Assembly (NCBI RefSeq): GCF_017115165.1
Contig: NZ_JABXKF010000188.1
Coordinates: forward strand, 45,139-109,138
Length of the DNA stretch: 64,000 nt
Direction: 5' to 3'
From: Nostoc sp. LPT
GTDB lineage: Bacteria > Cyanobacteriota > Cyanobacteriia > Cyanobacteriales > Nostocaceae
In this document: piece by piece, positions 43,950 to 52,977 of the stretch
Numbering within the stretch: position 1 is the first letter of the stretch
Layout: each line of letters begins with the position of its first letter
Notes under the pieces: generated by a model
Seen by the model: the letters and a program-made list of their open reading frames with translations, nothing else
Databases searched by the model: none
Told to the model about the DNA's origin: nothing
Translations under genes and position numbers: made by a program

Positions 43950-44669
43950 CTAACTTTTTTGAGATTTCTTGAACCAAGAACTGAACGGACAAGCACTTTT
44001 CTGGTTTTCAGATTTTATCTGTTTGCCACCAGATGTTAGCTTTTCCAAGAACAGATTATTGTCAAAATAGTGTTCTAAGGAAATAATCTTCAAGTCATCG
44101 CTAACTTTTGCAATGCTCATGCCTATAATTTCTAGCGTCTCTCCAGTAGGTGCATGGTCTTTGTATTCTCCGTTAAAATGTCCCCAATGCCGCCATTTAA
44201 ATGTTACATTCGGTGGCCCTGAGAAAACTTCCACCACTTCCCAAGGAAATCCTTGGGGAAATGTTGTGTGGAAGAGTTTTCCGGATGATTCAAAGCTTTC
44301 TTCTGAAGCCTTGTAATGCTCTGAATCAGCCATAAATAAATTGTAAGTACCTTGGGCTGATACATCTGCTGCTGTATACTCTACTCCACCATTGGTACTG
44401 ACGCGAAAGTTATCATTCACAATAGATAACCACTCTTGCGGGTTAGCTTTGAAGGATACTTCCATCTCGAAGGTTCTCACCAAGTTTTGCACGATCGCTT
44501 CCAGTGTTCCTTCAAGATGATTGTAGGTACTTTCTTTAGCAAGATTCTCTTTTGAACGGGAATAATCAGGCGGTGTCTGATAGCGCCACTCGACATCAGT
44601 GCTTTCTGCTATCACTTTATCCCGATCCTGTACCCAAAGTGGTAGGTTGTTAGATTGTGTTGCGCTCAT
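43950..44669 (-). CDS. Pathogen-related-protein-like SnoaL/NTF2-fold protein
   Basis: About 239 aa from the start at 44669 (MSATQSNNLPLWVQD); the frame extends to 44804, but that part reads PPAPHSH-type repeat sequence. The protein resembles plant 'pathogen-related' proteins (barley PRPX type) across the core, for example LEGTLEAIVQNLVRTFEMEVSFKA, SGKLFHTTFPQGFPWEV and SGPPNVTFKWRHWGHF. The fold is expected to be SnoaL/NTF2-like, which binds small hydrophobic molecules. No catalytic residues can be named. It lies between pdxJ and the DUF2488 gene on the same strand. Confidence 0.75.
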   Translation of the reverse strand: MSATQSNNLPLWVQDRDKVIAESTDVEWRYQTPPDYSRSKENLAKESTYNHLEGTLEAIVQNLVRTFEMEVSFKANPQEWLSIVNDNFRVSTNGGVEYTAADVSAQGTYNLFMADSEHYKASEESFESSGKLFHTTFPQGFPWEVVEVFSGPPNVTFKWRHWGHFNGEYKDHAPTGETLEIIGMSIAKVSDDLKIISLEHYFDNNLFLEKLTSGGKQIKSENQKSACPFSSWFKKSQKS

Positions 44670-44856
44670 AGAAGTTTTTGCTAAAGATTTGATCCCAATT
44701 TCTAGATTTCGCAGTGACAACCCCTCTTTTAAGACGTGGGAGTGGGGGGCAGGGGGCAGGGGGAGATGAGGGGAATAAGGGAGCAAGGGGGAATTATTGA
44801 ACAAGTCTCTCCCTTATCTCCCCCCTCTTCCTTGTCTCTTCTCAATGCCCCATTCC

Positions 44857-45582
44857 CTATCCCCCATTCCCCCATATAGCTTGTTTCATTTCCCGGACTG
44901 CTCTTTCCATACCTACTAATGCTGCCCGACTGATGATGGTATGACCGATGTTTAGTTCTTCCATGCCTGGAAGCGCAGCTACTGGATAGACGTTCCAGTA
45001 GGTGAGTCCATGACCAGCGTTGACTCGCAATCCGGCGTGAATCGCTTGTTCACACCCTTTTGCTAATATGGCTAATTCTCGCTGGCGATTTGTTTCATCT
45101 TTAGCCTCAGCATATTGTCCGGTGTGTAATTCAAGAAACTGCGCCTGTACCTTGACAGATGCTTCAATTTGTGCTGATTCGGCATCGATAAATAAACTAA
45201 CTGGAATGCTAGCGCTTTGCAATTTATCGACTATTTCACCTATTCTAGCAATTTGCCCGACAATATTTAGTCCGCCTTCTGTTGTCACTTCTTCGCGCTT
45301 TTCGGGAACTAAAGTTACGTAATCTGGTTTGATATCGAGAGCGATCGCTAGCATTTCATCTGTAGCGGCCATTTCTAAATTAAGATGCGATCGCACCGTT
45401 TGTCGCAACAGTAATACATCCCGATCTTGGATATGCCGCCGATCTTCGCGCAGATGCACCGTAATTCCATCTGCACCCGCTAATTCTGCCAGTACCGCCG
45501 CCGCTACCGGGTCTGGTTCCACCGTCCGCCGTGCTTGCCGAATGGTGGCGATGTGGTCAATGTTAACGCCAAGTGTAGGCAC
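44857..45582 (-). CDS. pdxJ: Pyridoxine 5'-phosphate synthase
   Basis: Condenses 1-deoxyxylulose-5-phosphate with 3-amino-1-hydroxyacetone phosphate to form pyridoxine phosphate (vitamin B6 synthesis). 241 aa with the family start TLGVNIDHIATIRQARR, then HLREDRRHIQDRD, and the phosphate-binding NAGHGLTYWNV and LNIGHTIISRA. The start codon at 45582 (MPTLGVNID) is fixed by the conserved N-terminus. The downstream gap contains GGGGGCAG-type repeats; an orientation shared with the following two genes makes an operon possible. Confidence 0.97.
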   Translation of the reverse strand: MPTLGVNIDHIATIRQARRTVEPDPVAAAVLAELAGADGITVHLREDRRHIQDRDVLLLRQTVRSHLNLEMAATDEMLAIALDIKPDYVTLVPEKREEVTTEGGLNIVGQIARIGEIVDKLQSASIPVSLFIDAESAQIEASVKVQAQFLELHTGQYAEAKDETNRQRELAILAKGCEQAIHAGLRVNAGHGLTYWNVYPVAALPGMEELNIGHTIISRAALVGMERAVREMKQAIWGNGG

Positions 45583-45794
45583 CCCAAGTTTCTCCCGAAT
45601 TCACAGTCCTCAGAACTTGATTTTACCGGAAACAAGGGCAGTTTTGCTTGAAAGCTAAAGACAGATCACACACGTAAAATCGATGTCTACGACGGGCTTT
45701 TCGGTATCGCCCAAAAGAAAACTGAGTTAGAAAAAGCTGGTTTTTGGGCAGACTAGTTGAAATAAATAGCTGATTTAACAAGAGTTGATCAAGT

Positions 45795-48700
45795 ATGAAT
45801 ACAGCAGTTGAACCGATGGACAAGCTTTTGAACTATCGAATTAGCGAACAACTTTATGCAGGCTCTAGAACCTTAGTTTACCGTGCAATTCGAGAGGCCG
45901 ATCAACTTCCAGTCGTCATCAAACTGCTTCAGCAGGAGTATCCCACCTTCAATGAACTGTTGCTGTTCCGTAATCAGTACACTATCGCTAAAAATATTGA
46001 CCTACCTGGTATTGTTCATCCCTATAGTCTGGAACCTTACGGCAACAGCTATGCTTTGGTGATGGAGGATTTTGGCGGCATTTCCCTCAAAGATTGGATG
46101 AACAAAAAAATGGGGAGCAATCAATATACTCTGGCAGAGTTCTTGGATATTGCGATCACCCTGAGTAATACTCTTGATGAACTCTATCGCCATCGAGTTA
46201 TCCACAAAGATATCAAGCCTGCCAACATCCTTATCAACCCGGAAACTAAGCAAGTCAAGTTGATTGACTTTAGTATTGCCTCTCTTTTACCTAAAGAAAC
46301 CCAGGAAATTTACAGTCCCAATGTCTTAGAAGGTACTCTCGCCTACCTTTCCCCAGAACAAACCGGACGGATGAATCGCGGAATTGACTATCGCAGTGAT
46401 TACTACTCTCTCGGCGTTACCTTCTATGAACTGCTTACCGGACAGCTACCGTTCCAGTCAAATGATCCGATGGAGTTGGTTCACTGTCATATTGCAAAGC
46501 TTCCAGAAAAATTAGGAGGCAGGGGGCAGGAGGCAGGGGGCAGGGGGCAGGGGGCAGGGCGCAGGGCGCAGGAGGCAGGGGGCAGTAGGGAAGAAGAAAT
46601 TCCCCAAGTTCTTGGTGACATTGTGATGAAATTGATGGCGAAAAATGCTGAAGACCGCTATCAGAGTGCATTAGGGCTGAAATTTGATTTAGAAAAATGT
46701 TTGTCTCAATTGCAAGAAATTGGCTCGATTAAATCTTTTAAATTAGGCGAGCGGGATATTTGCGATCGCTTCATCATCCCAGAAAAGCTCTACGGTCGCC
46801 AAAGTGAAGTTCAAGGCTTATTGGATGCCTTTGAAAGAGTCAGCCAGGGAAGCACTGAAATTATGTTGGTAGCAGGGTTCTCTGGCATTGGAAAAACTGC
46901 TGTGGTGAACGAAGTCCACAAGCCAATTGTGCGACAACGAGGTTATTTCATTAAAGGTAAATTTGACCAATTCCAGCGCAATATACCTTTCTCTGCCTTC
47001 GTGCAAGCTTTTCGAGACTTAATCGGGCAACTGCTGAGTGAAACTGACACCCAATTCGAGCAGTGGAAGTCCAAAATTCTCTCTGCTTTGGGTGAGAACG
47101 GACAAGTGATGATTGAGGTGATTCCAGAACTCGAAAGAATTATTGGTAAACAGCCTGCTGCACCGGAACTCTCTGGGAGTGCGGCACAAAATCGCTTCAA
47201 TTTGCTGTTTTTGAAATTCACTCAAGTCTTCGCAGCACTAGAACATCCATTGGTAATTTTTATTGACGATCTGCAATGGGCAGATTCTGCTTCTTTAAAG
47301 TTAATCCACTTGTTGATCAGCGAAGTTGACATTGGCTATCTACTGTTAATTGGTGCTTATCGAGATAACGAAGTCAATCCAGTACACCCCCTGATGCTAA
47401 CTTTAGAAGAGATTCAGAAGTTCGGCGCTACAGTCAATACAATTACCTTAGCTCCCCTCGATCAAACATCTGTCAATCATTTAGTTGCAGATACATTGAG
47501 TTGCACACTAGCATTAGCTGCACCGTTAACAGAGTTGGTATTGAGCAAAACCAAAGGAAATCCTTTTTTCAGCACCCAGTTTCTGAAAGCGCTACATCAA
47601 GATCGACTAATTACATTTAATTTTGACGGTGGTTATTGGGAATGCGATATTGCTCAGGTGCGATCGCTCGCCCTTACCGATGATGTAGTAGAGTTTATGG
47701 CAATTCAGCTGGAAAAGTTGTCAATAGAAACTCAAGAAGTTTTGAAATTAGCGGCTTGTGTAGGAAACTCTTTTGATTTAGCCACATTAGCGATTGTCTA
47801 TGAACAGTCTGAGGCAACAACGGCAGATGAATTATGGAAAGCACTCCAAGAAGGATTTATCATTCCTACCAGTGATGTTTACAAGTTCTATCAACAGCAT
47901 TCATTGGTAAATAACCAGAATGACTATGGACAAATAACCATCAGCTACAAATTTCTTCACGATCGCATTCAGCAAGCTGCCTATTCACTAATTCCTGACA
48001 ATCAAAAGCAAGTTACTCACCTGCACATTGGGCGTTTGCTGCAACAAGCCACGACTGCAAATGAAGGTGATCAAAAAATTTTTGCGATCGTCAACCACCT
48101 CAATCAAGGGGCCGCTTTGATTAGTGATGAGCAGGAGCAACAGGAACTCGCGCAGTTAAACTTGGTGGCTGGGCATAAAGCCAAGGGTGCAACAGCTTAC
48201 GCAGCAGCTTTAGACTATTTCAACACAGGTATTGCCATGCTCACGAGTAATTGCTGGCATAGCCAATACAATCTCGCCTTCATCTTGTATGAAGGAGCAA
48301 CAGAATCAGCTTACCTCTGCACCGATTTTGAACAGATGGAACAGTTAGCTGAGATAGTACTGAATCATGCCCAATCCTGGCTGGATCGGGTAAATATCTA
48401 CAGTATTAAAATTCAGGCTTGCATGGCACAACATCAGCAGCTAGAAGCCTTGCAATTAGCGCGAAAAATCCTCAAGCATCTGGGAGTACATTTGCCGGAA
48501 CAACCCACCCCAGCAGACATCGAACAGGCACTGAGACACACCCAGACCTTGCTCAACAACAAATCAATCGAATCTTTACTGGAATTACCCCAAATGACCG
48601 CACCAGAGAAAAAAGCGGCAATGGTTATTTTATCCAGCATTATTTCTGCTGCCTATCAAGCTGCCCCTGACCTTTTGCCTCTAGTGATCTTTGCCGAGTT

Positions 48701-49355
48701 CAATTTATCAGTAGAATACGGCAATGCTCCAGAATCGACTCATGGCTATGTAATGTATGGGTTGACCTTGGTTGCCATATTGGGAGATATTGACGCAGGC
48801 TATCGGTTTGGGCAATTGGGGGTGAATCTCCTGCAACGCATCCATGCCCCCAAGTTAAACGCTAAAACCATTTTTGCCTTTAACTGCTTCCTCAGACATT
48901 GGCAAGAACCTGCAAAATATACCCTGGAAGGATATTTGCAAGCCTACTCCACTGGGCTAGAAACCGGTGACATTGAGTATGTCGCTCTCAGCCTGATGTG
49001 TTATTGCTACACAGCTTACTGGAGTGGTCAGGAACTATCTGCCTTAAGACAAACGATAGAAGCTCATCGCCAGGTCATTCAGCAATTGCGCCAGGATAGT
49101 TGTCTCTACACACAAAGTATTTATCATCAGGTTGTAGTCAATCTGTTGGAGGTTGCGGCTGAACCTGAACGGTTGCTTGGCGAATACTGCTATGAGGATG
49201 AAATAATTCAGCTTTACCTCAAAACGAATCACGGAACAGGACTATATGAGGTTTATTTCAATAAACTGTTCCTTTCCTACCTGTTCCAACACTATGAACA
49301 AGCTCTACAAAACGCCAAACTGGCAGAACCGTTTTGGGTGCAGTCACAGGACTAG
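45795..49355 (+). CDS. 5' part of a giant Ser/Thr kinase-ATPase-histidine kinase (frameshifted)
   Basis: 1186 aa. N-terminal Ser/Thr kinase domain (about residues 12-300) with VIKLL, HKDIKPANILI and LIDFSIASL; the Mg-binding DFG reads DFS. Then an AAA-type ATPase with P-loop GFSGIGKTAV (about 361-370), a Walker B-like LVIFIDDLQWAD, and a long alpha-helical region. The product ends abruptly as EPFWVQSQD, while the natural continuation (LGAVTGLVML...) is in the next frame, so the gene is split at a four-T tract near 49340. The intact protein would be about 1,980 aa and carry a histidine kinase. A run of GGRGQEAGG-type residues at about 240-265 is encoded by an in-frame short tandem repeat. Confidence 0.85.
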   Translation: MNTAVEPMDKLLNYRISEQLYAGSRTLVYRAIREADQLPVVIKLLQQEYPTFNELLLFRNQYTIAKNIDLPGIVHPYSLEPYGNSYALVMEDFGGISLKDWMNKKMGSNQYTLAEFLDIAITLSNTLDELYRHRVIHKDIKPANILINPETKQVKLIDFSIASLLPKETQEIYSPNVLEGTLAYLSPEQTGRMNRGIDYRSDYYSLGVTFYELLTGQLPFQSNDPMELVHCHIAKLPEKLGGRGQEAGGRGQGAGRRAQEAGGSREEEIPQVLGDIVMKLMAKNAEDRYQSALGLKFDLEKCLSQLQEIGSIKSFKLGERDICDRFIIPEKLYGRQSEVQGLLDAFERVSQGSTEIMLVAGFSGIGKTAVVNEVHKPIVRQRGYFIKGKFDQFQRNIPFSAFVQAFRDLIGQLLSETDTQFEQWKSKILSALGENGQVMIEVIPELERIIGKQPAAPELSGSAAQNRFNLLFLKFTQVFAALEHPLVIFIDDLQWADSASLKLIHLLISEVDIGYLLLIGAYRDNEVNPVHPLMLTLEEIQKFGATVNTITLAPLDQTSVNHLVADTLSCTLALAAPLTELVLSKTKGNPFFSTQFLKALHQDRLITFNFDGGYWECDIAQVRSLALTDDVVEFMAIQLEKLSIETQEVLKLAACVGNSFDLATLAIVYEQSEATTADELWKALQEGFIIPTSDVYKFYQQHSLVNNQNDYGQITISYKFLHDRIQQAAYSLIPDNQKQVTHLHIGRLLQQATTANEGDQKIFAIVNHLNQGAALISDEQEQQELAQLNLVAGHKAKGATAYAAALDYFNTGIAMLTSNCWHSQYNLAFILYEGATESAYLCTDFEQMEQLAEIVLNHAQSWLDRVNIYSIKIQACMAQHQQLEALQLARKILKHLGVHLPEQPTPADIEQALRHTQTLLNNKSIESLLELPQMTAPEKKAAMVILSSIISAAYQAAPDLLPLVIFAEFNLSVEYGNAPESTHGYVMYGLTLVAILGDIDAGYRFGQLGVNLLQRIHAPKLNAKTIFAFNCFLRHWQEPAKYTLEGYLQAYSTGLETGDIEYVALSLMCYCYTAYWSGQELSALRQTIEAHRQVIQQLRQDSCLYTQSIYHQVVVNLLEVAAEPERLLGEYCYEDEIIQLYLKTNHGTGLYEVYFNKLFLSYLFQHYEQALQNAKLAEPFWVQSQD
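46514..46586. repeat. GGGGCAG heptamer repeat inside the kinase gene
   Basis: About ten units of GGGGCAG, AGGAGGCA and GGGCGCA in tandem, within the kinase reading frame and without a stop codon. Adds about 25 residues rich in Gly, Arg, Gln between the end of the kinase domain and the linker to the ATPase. The same repeat class otherwise lies in gaps between genes. Confidence 0.85.
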
Positions 49356-51718
49356 TAATGCTTCCTCTGTTTTACTTCTACGATGCACTAGTTCGATTAG
49401 CGGTTTACCCAACTGCCAGTCAGACAGACCAAATCAGCATTATAGAACGGGTGACAGTCCATCAAGAAAAACTCAGCACTTGGGCGGCTCATGCACCAAG
49501 TAATCAGGCTCACCGCCATGCTTTAGTTATCGCAGAAAAATGTCGAGTCTTGGGGGCAAAAGCCGAGGCTATTGAGTATTACGATCGCGCCATTGCCAAA
49601 GCTAGAGAAAACGAATACCTCAATGAAGAAGCTCTCGCCAATGAACTTGCAGCCAAGTTTTATTTAGAATGGGGGAAAGAACCCATTGCTCAAGAGTATT
49701 TGATTAATGCTTACTATTGCTACACACGCTGGGGTGCTAAAGCTAAAGTCGATGATTTAGAACAACGTTATCCACAACTGCTAGCTCCTATCTTACAACA
49801 GAGGCGATCACTACTTACACCCAATGAGACGATCGCAAATATTGACAGCATTACTACCTTCCACCCAAGTATTAATAAATCAGTAACATCTAGCAGCAAT
49901 ACATCAGTAATGCTAGATTTGGCAACAGTTTTAAAAGCCTCTCAAACTCTCTCAAGTGAAATTGAACTAGATAAATTACTGACGAAGCTGCTGCAAGTGG
50001 TGATTGAAAATGCTGGAGCAGATAAGTGTGCGTTACTACTGCTCAAAGAAGATAGATTAGTCATTGAAGCGACTGCTCAAGTTGGCCAGCAATCAACGGT
50101 GTTACAGTCCATTTTTATGGAAGATAGTGCAGACATTCCCCATAGCCTAATTTACACCGTCAAACGCAGCTTGCAACCTACCCTAATTCTTGATATAACA
50201 TTGCATCCAGTGCTGATAGCTGACCCCTATATCATTAGTCAGCAACCCAAAAGCTTGCTGTGTACACCGATTCTCTATCAAGGGAAACTATTAGGGATTT
50301 TGTATTTAGAAAACAATTTGATCACTGGGGCGTTTAGTAGCGATCGCGTTAAAATTCTCAATCTGTTATGTACTCAAGCTGCAATCTCTCTGGAAAATGC
50401 CCGACTTTATCAGCAAGCACAAAATACTCTAGAAAACCTTGGACAGACTGAACAATTCTTGCGGTTAATTATCGACAATATTCCTCAGTCTATTTTCTGG
50501 AAAGACCGCAATAGTGTTTATTTAGGCTGTAATCATAAGTTTGCTCAAACTTCGGGTGTAGGAGTGCCAGAAAATATTATTGGTAAAACAGACTACGGTC
50601 TTCCCTGGACTCGTGAGGAATCAGATTGTTATGTAGAGTGCGATCGCGGCATTATGGAGTCTGGACAAGCTGAACTCAATATTATCGAAACCATCCAGCA
50701 AGTAGATGGAAAACAAATCTGGTCAAATACAAATAAAATTCCGCTACGAGATAAAGAAGGAAATGTTTTTGGCATCCTTGGCACGTCTGAAGACATTACT
50801 AAATACCACCAAGCACAACAATTGCTGCAACAGCAAAAACAACAATTAGAACAAGCGTTGCAAGAACTCCAAACGATGCAATTGCAATTAGTCGAGGGTG
50901 AAAAAATGTCTGCTCTTGGTAATCTCGTAGCAGGTGTTGCTCATGAAATCAATAATCCTGTCGGCTTCATTGCCGGTAACATTGAACCAGCCAAAGATTA
51001 TGTCAAAGATTTGTTTAGCCTAATTAATCTTTATCAGAAAAAGTTTCCTAATCCCGGCTCAGATATTCAAGATGAAATTGATGCCATCGACCTGAATTAT
51101 TTACGCGAAGATTTACCTAAATTGCTGGACTCGATGAAATTGGGTGTTCACCGTATTCGTAGTATCAGTACCAGTTTGCGAACCTTCTCCAGAGCAGATA
51201 AGGATTATAAAGTTCCCTTTGATATTCACGAAGGAATTGATAGCACTATTCTGATTCTCAGACACCGTTTAAAAGCTAATGAAAACCGTCCAGCAATTGA
51301 GGTAGTGAAGAATTATGGCAAACTACCCCTAGTGGAATGCTTTGCTGGACAACTTAATCAAGTGTTTATGAACTTGTTAGCAAATGCCATTGATGCGCTT
51401 GAACAATACAATACAGAACGCAGTTTGGAAGCAATTCTTGCCAACCCCAATTGCATCACCATTCAAACTCGTATAGCAGACTCTGGTCAGGATGTTTTGA
51501 TTAAGATTGCTGATAATGGCGTGGGAATGTCACCGGAGGTTAAACAAAAAGTATTTGACCATTTATATACTACCAAGCCTGTCGGCAAAGGCACTGGATT
51601 AGGATTAGCGATCGCTCGTCAAATTGTGGTAGAAGCACATGGCGGTTCGCTCTCTTGTACTTCCGAACTTGGAAAAGGCACAGAGTTTGTCATTCAAATC
51701 TCTACTCAACAACAATAA
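49334..51718 (+). CDS. 3' part of the giant kinase: GAF, PAS and histidine kinase
   Basis: 794 aa. After a helical start (LGAVTGLVMLPLFYFYDALV, fused in the intact protein to the upstream part) come a GAF domain (about 195-365, SKIELDKLLTKLL...KSLLCTPILYQGKLLGILYLEN), a PAS domain (about 375-490, LRLIIDNIPQSIFWKD), and a histidine kinase with the H-box GVAHEINNPVGF (phosphoacceptor His at about 538), the N-box NQVFMNLLANAIDALE, and ATP-lid motifs DNGVGMSPE, HLYTTKPVGKGTGLGLAI. The TTG at 49334 is only the first codon of the frame after the shift; translation would normally come from the upstream start. Hik-type signalling; input and target unknown. Confidence 0.85.
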   Translation: MGAVTGLVMLPLFYFYDALVRLAVYPTASQTDQISIIERVTVHQEKLSTWAAHAPSNQAHRHALVIAEKCRVLGAKAEAIEYYDRAIAKARENEYLNEEALANELAAKFYLEWGKEPIAQEYLINAYYCYTRWGAKAKVDDLEQRYPQLLAPILQQRRSLLTPNETIANIDSITTFHPSINKSVTSSSNTSVMLDLATVLKASQTLSSEIELDKLLTKLLQVVIENAGADKCALLLLKEDRLVIEATAQVGQQSTVLQSIFMEDSADIPHSLIYTVKRSLQPTLILDITLHPVLIADPYIISQQPKSLLCTPILYQGKLLGILYLENNLITGAFSSDRVKILNLLCTQAAISLENARLYQQAQNTLENLGQTEQFLRLIIDNIPQSIFWKDRNSVYLGCNHKFAQTSGVGVPENIIGKTDYGLPWTREESDCYVECDRGIMESGQAELNIIETIQQVDGKQIWSNTNKIPLRDKEGNVFGILGTSEDITKYHQAQQLLQQQKQQLEQALQELQTMQLQLVEGEKMSALGNLVAGVAHEINNPVGFIAGNIEPAKDYVKDLFSLINLYQKKFPNPGSDIQDEIDAIDLNYLREDLPKLLDSMKLGVHRIRSISTSLRTFSRADKDYKVPFDIHEGIDSTILILRHRLKANENRPAIEVVKNYGKLPLVECFAGQLNQVFMNLLANAIDALEQYNTERSLEAILANPNCITIQTRIADSGQDVLIKIADNGVGMSPEVKQKVFDHLYTTKPVGKGTGLGLAIARQIVVEAHGGSLSCTSELGKGTEFVIQISTQQQ

Positions 51719-51795
51719 TGAGTGCTGAGTTCTGAGTTGTGAGTGCTGAGTAATTTCTACTTTACTCAGCACTTTTCATTTTCGCTATTTAAATT
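51719..51795. repeat. GTGCTGA-type repeats after the kinase
   Basis: GTGCTGAGTTCTGAGTTGTGAGTGCTGAG units directly after the stop codon (51720-51750), with complementary ACTCAGCAC at about 51763-51771; potential hairpin at the end of the transcript. Confidence 0.6.
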
Positions 51796-51876
51796 TTAGT
51801 TGGGAATAAAATTTTGTTTACCACGCTCTTTACTATTTTTGCGGGTATAAGTTGATGCACACTTAGGACATTGCAT
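51796..51876 (-). pseudogene. IS1-type InsA fragment
   Basis: On the minus strand from ATG at 51876: MQCPKCASTYTRKNSKERGK..., ending at a stop after 26 aa. This is the zinc-finger start of an IS1-family transposase (the CPKC...RKNGK.RGKQNYICxxCGRQF pattern), cut off after the first Cys pair. A small dispersed repeat (GCGATGTCTACGACGGGC) lies just upstream. It is a relic, not an active element. Confidence 0.55.
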
Positions 51877-51964
51877 AGCGATGTCTACGACGGGCTACGC
51901 CTACGCACTAATTCATATTTCTATTCTGCAACGCCGAAAAGTAAGTTGCACAATATGTCAATGT

Positions 51965-52942
51965 CTAAACCCGCATCTGTCGCAATGCATTAAACGCCTT
52001 ACCTCGCAACCCAACTGGTAACAGCGATAATCCTAAACCAGTCCAAGCTTTAGCAGTTGAAAAAGACTGTCCTGCTAAAACTAGTTCTCTGCCTTTTGGC
52101 GTCTCACCCTTTTCAATTAAACGCAACCCTAATAATAATTGCGTTTCAGTTAAACGATTTTTCCTAACTTTCTCTAATTTCTCAGACTCAAACTTATAAC
52201 TTTCTAAATACTGAATTTTATCAAATAAATAAGGAATAGCTCGATTAATACCTTGCTGCTCTGCATGAGAGCGATATTCCATCAATAATTCTGGTAAGTA
52301 ATAGCCCTTTTTTCCAGCCAAAGCCAGACGTACAAATAAATCATTATCCTCACAATTTTGCAGATTTGGCTGCATATATCCTAATTCTTGCAAGGTTTTA
52401 CGGCGAAATAATGTCGCCCCCACTTGAAAGCTTTGCTGAATAAATACAACTTCTAACAAATTATTTACAACACCTGCTGGTAAATTCTTCCTACCCCAGC
52501 GATGAGAATTTTCTTGAGTTTTTGTTTCATCCCGCATATTGTTAATATCAATTATCCAATGGTCTGTGCCAACAAAATCAATGCTATAGTCTTGAGCAAG
52601 AATAGCTGCTGTACTTGCGAGAAAATCGGGTGTTAGGCGGTCGTCATCATCAAATTTAATAAAATATTCACCACTGGTAGCATCAAAGCCAGAGCGCATA
52701 TTATTACTTTTACCAATATTTTGCTGATGACGGATATATTTAATCCGGTTGTCTGTGTACTGTGACATCAACTCAGACGTACCATCGCTAGAACCGTCAT
52801 CACAAATAATTAGCTCAAAGTCTTGTTCAGACTGATTGAGTACACTGTCAATTGCGAAAGGTAGTAAATTAACTCGATTAAAAGTGGGAATGGAAACACT
52901 AACTTTAGGCATTTTTGCAAAATGAGAGTGGAGATTGCTCAC
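51965..52942 (-). CDS. Family 2 glycosyltransferase
   Basis: 325 aa, GT-A fold. N-terminal sequence VSVSIPTFNRVNLLPFAIDSVLNQSEQDFELIICDDGSSDGT, followed by the metal-binding FDDDDRL and the acceptor region NCEDNDLFVRL. Transfers a sugar from a nucleotide-sugar to a cell-surface or secreted glycan; the acceptor cannot be named. The C-terminus ends in a basic tail. It is the second gene of a minus-strand pair with the Npun_R2821-type protein (35 bp gap), probably part of a surface polysaccharide locus. Confidence 0.9.
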   Translation of the reverse strand: MSNLHSHFAKMPKVSVSIPTFNRVNLLPFAIDSVLNQSEQDFELIICDDGSSDGTSELMSQYTDNRIKYIRHQQNIGKSNNMRSGFDATSGEYFIKFDDDDRLTPDFLASTAAILAQDYSIDFVGTDHWIIDINNMRDETKTQENSHRWGRKNLPAGVVNNLLEVVFIQQSFQVGATLFRRKTLQELGYMQPNLQNCEDNDLFVRLALAGKKGYYLPELLMEYRSHAEQQGINRAIPYLFDKIQYLESYKFESEKLEKVRKNRLTETQLLLGLRLIEKGETPKGRELVLAGQSFSTAKAWTGLGLSLLPVGLRGKAFNALRQMRV

Positions 52943-52977
52943 AAACTAAACGCATAATGAGCAAGGCTGGGCAAAAG

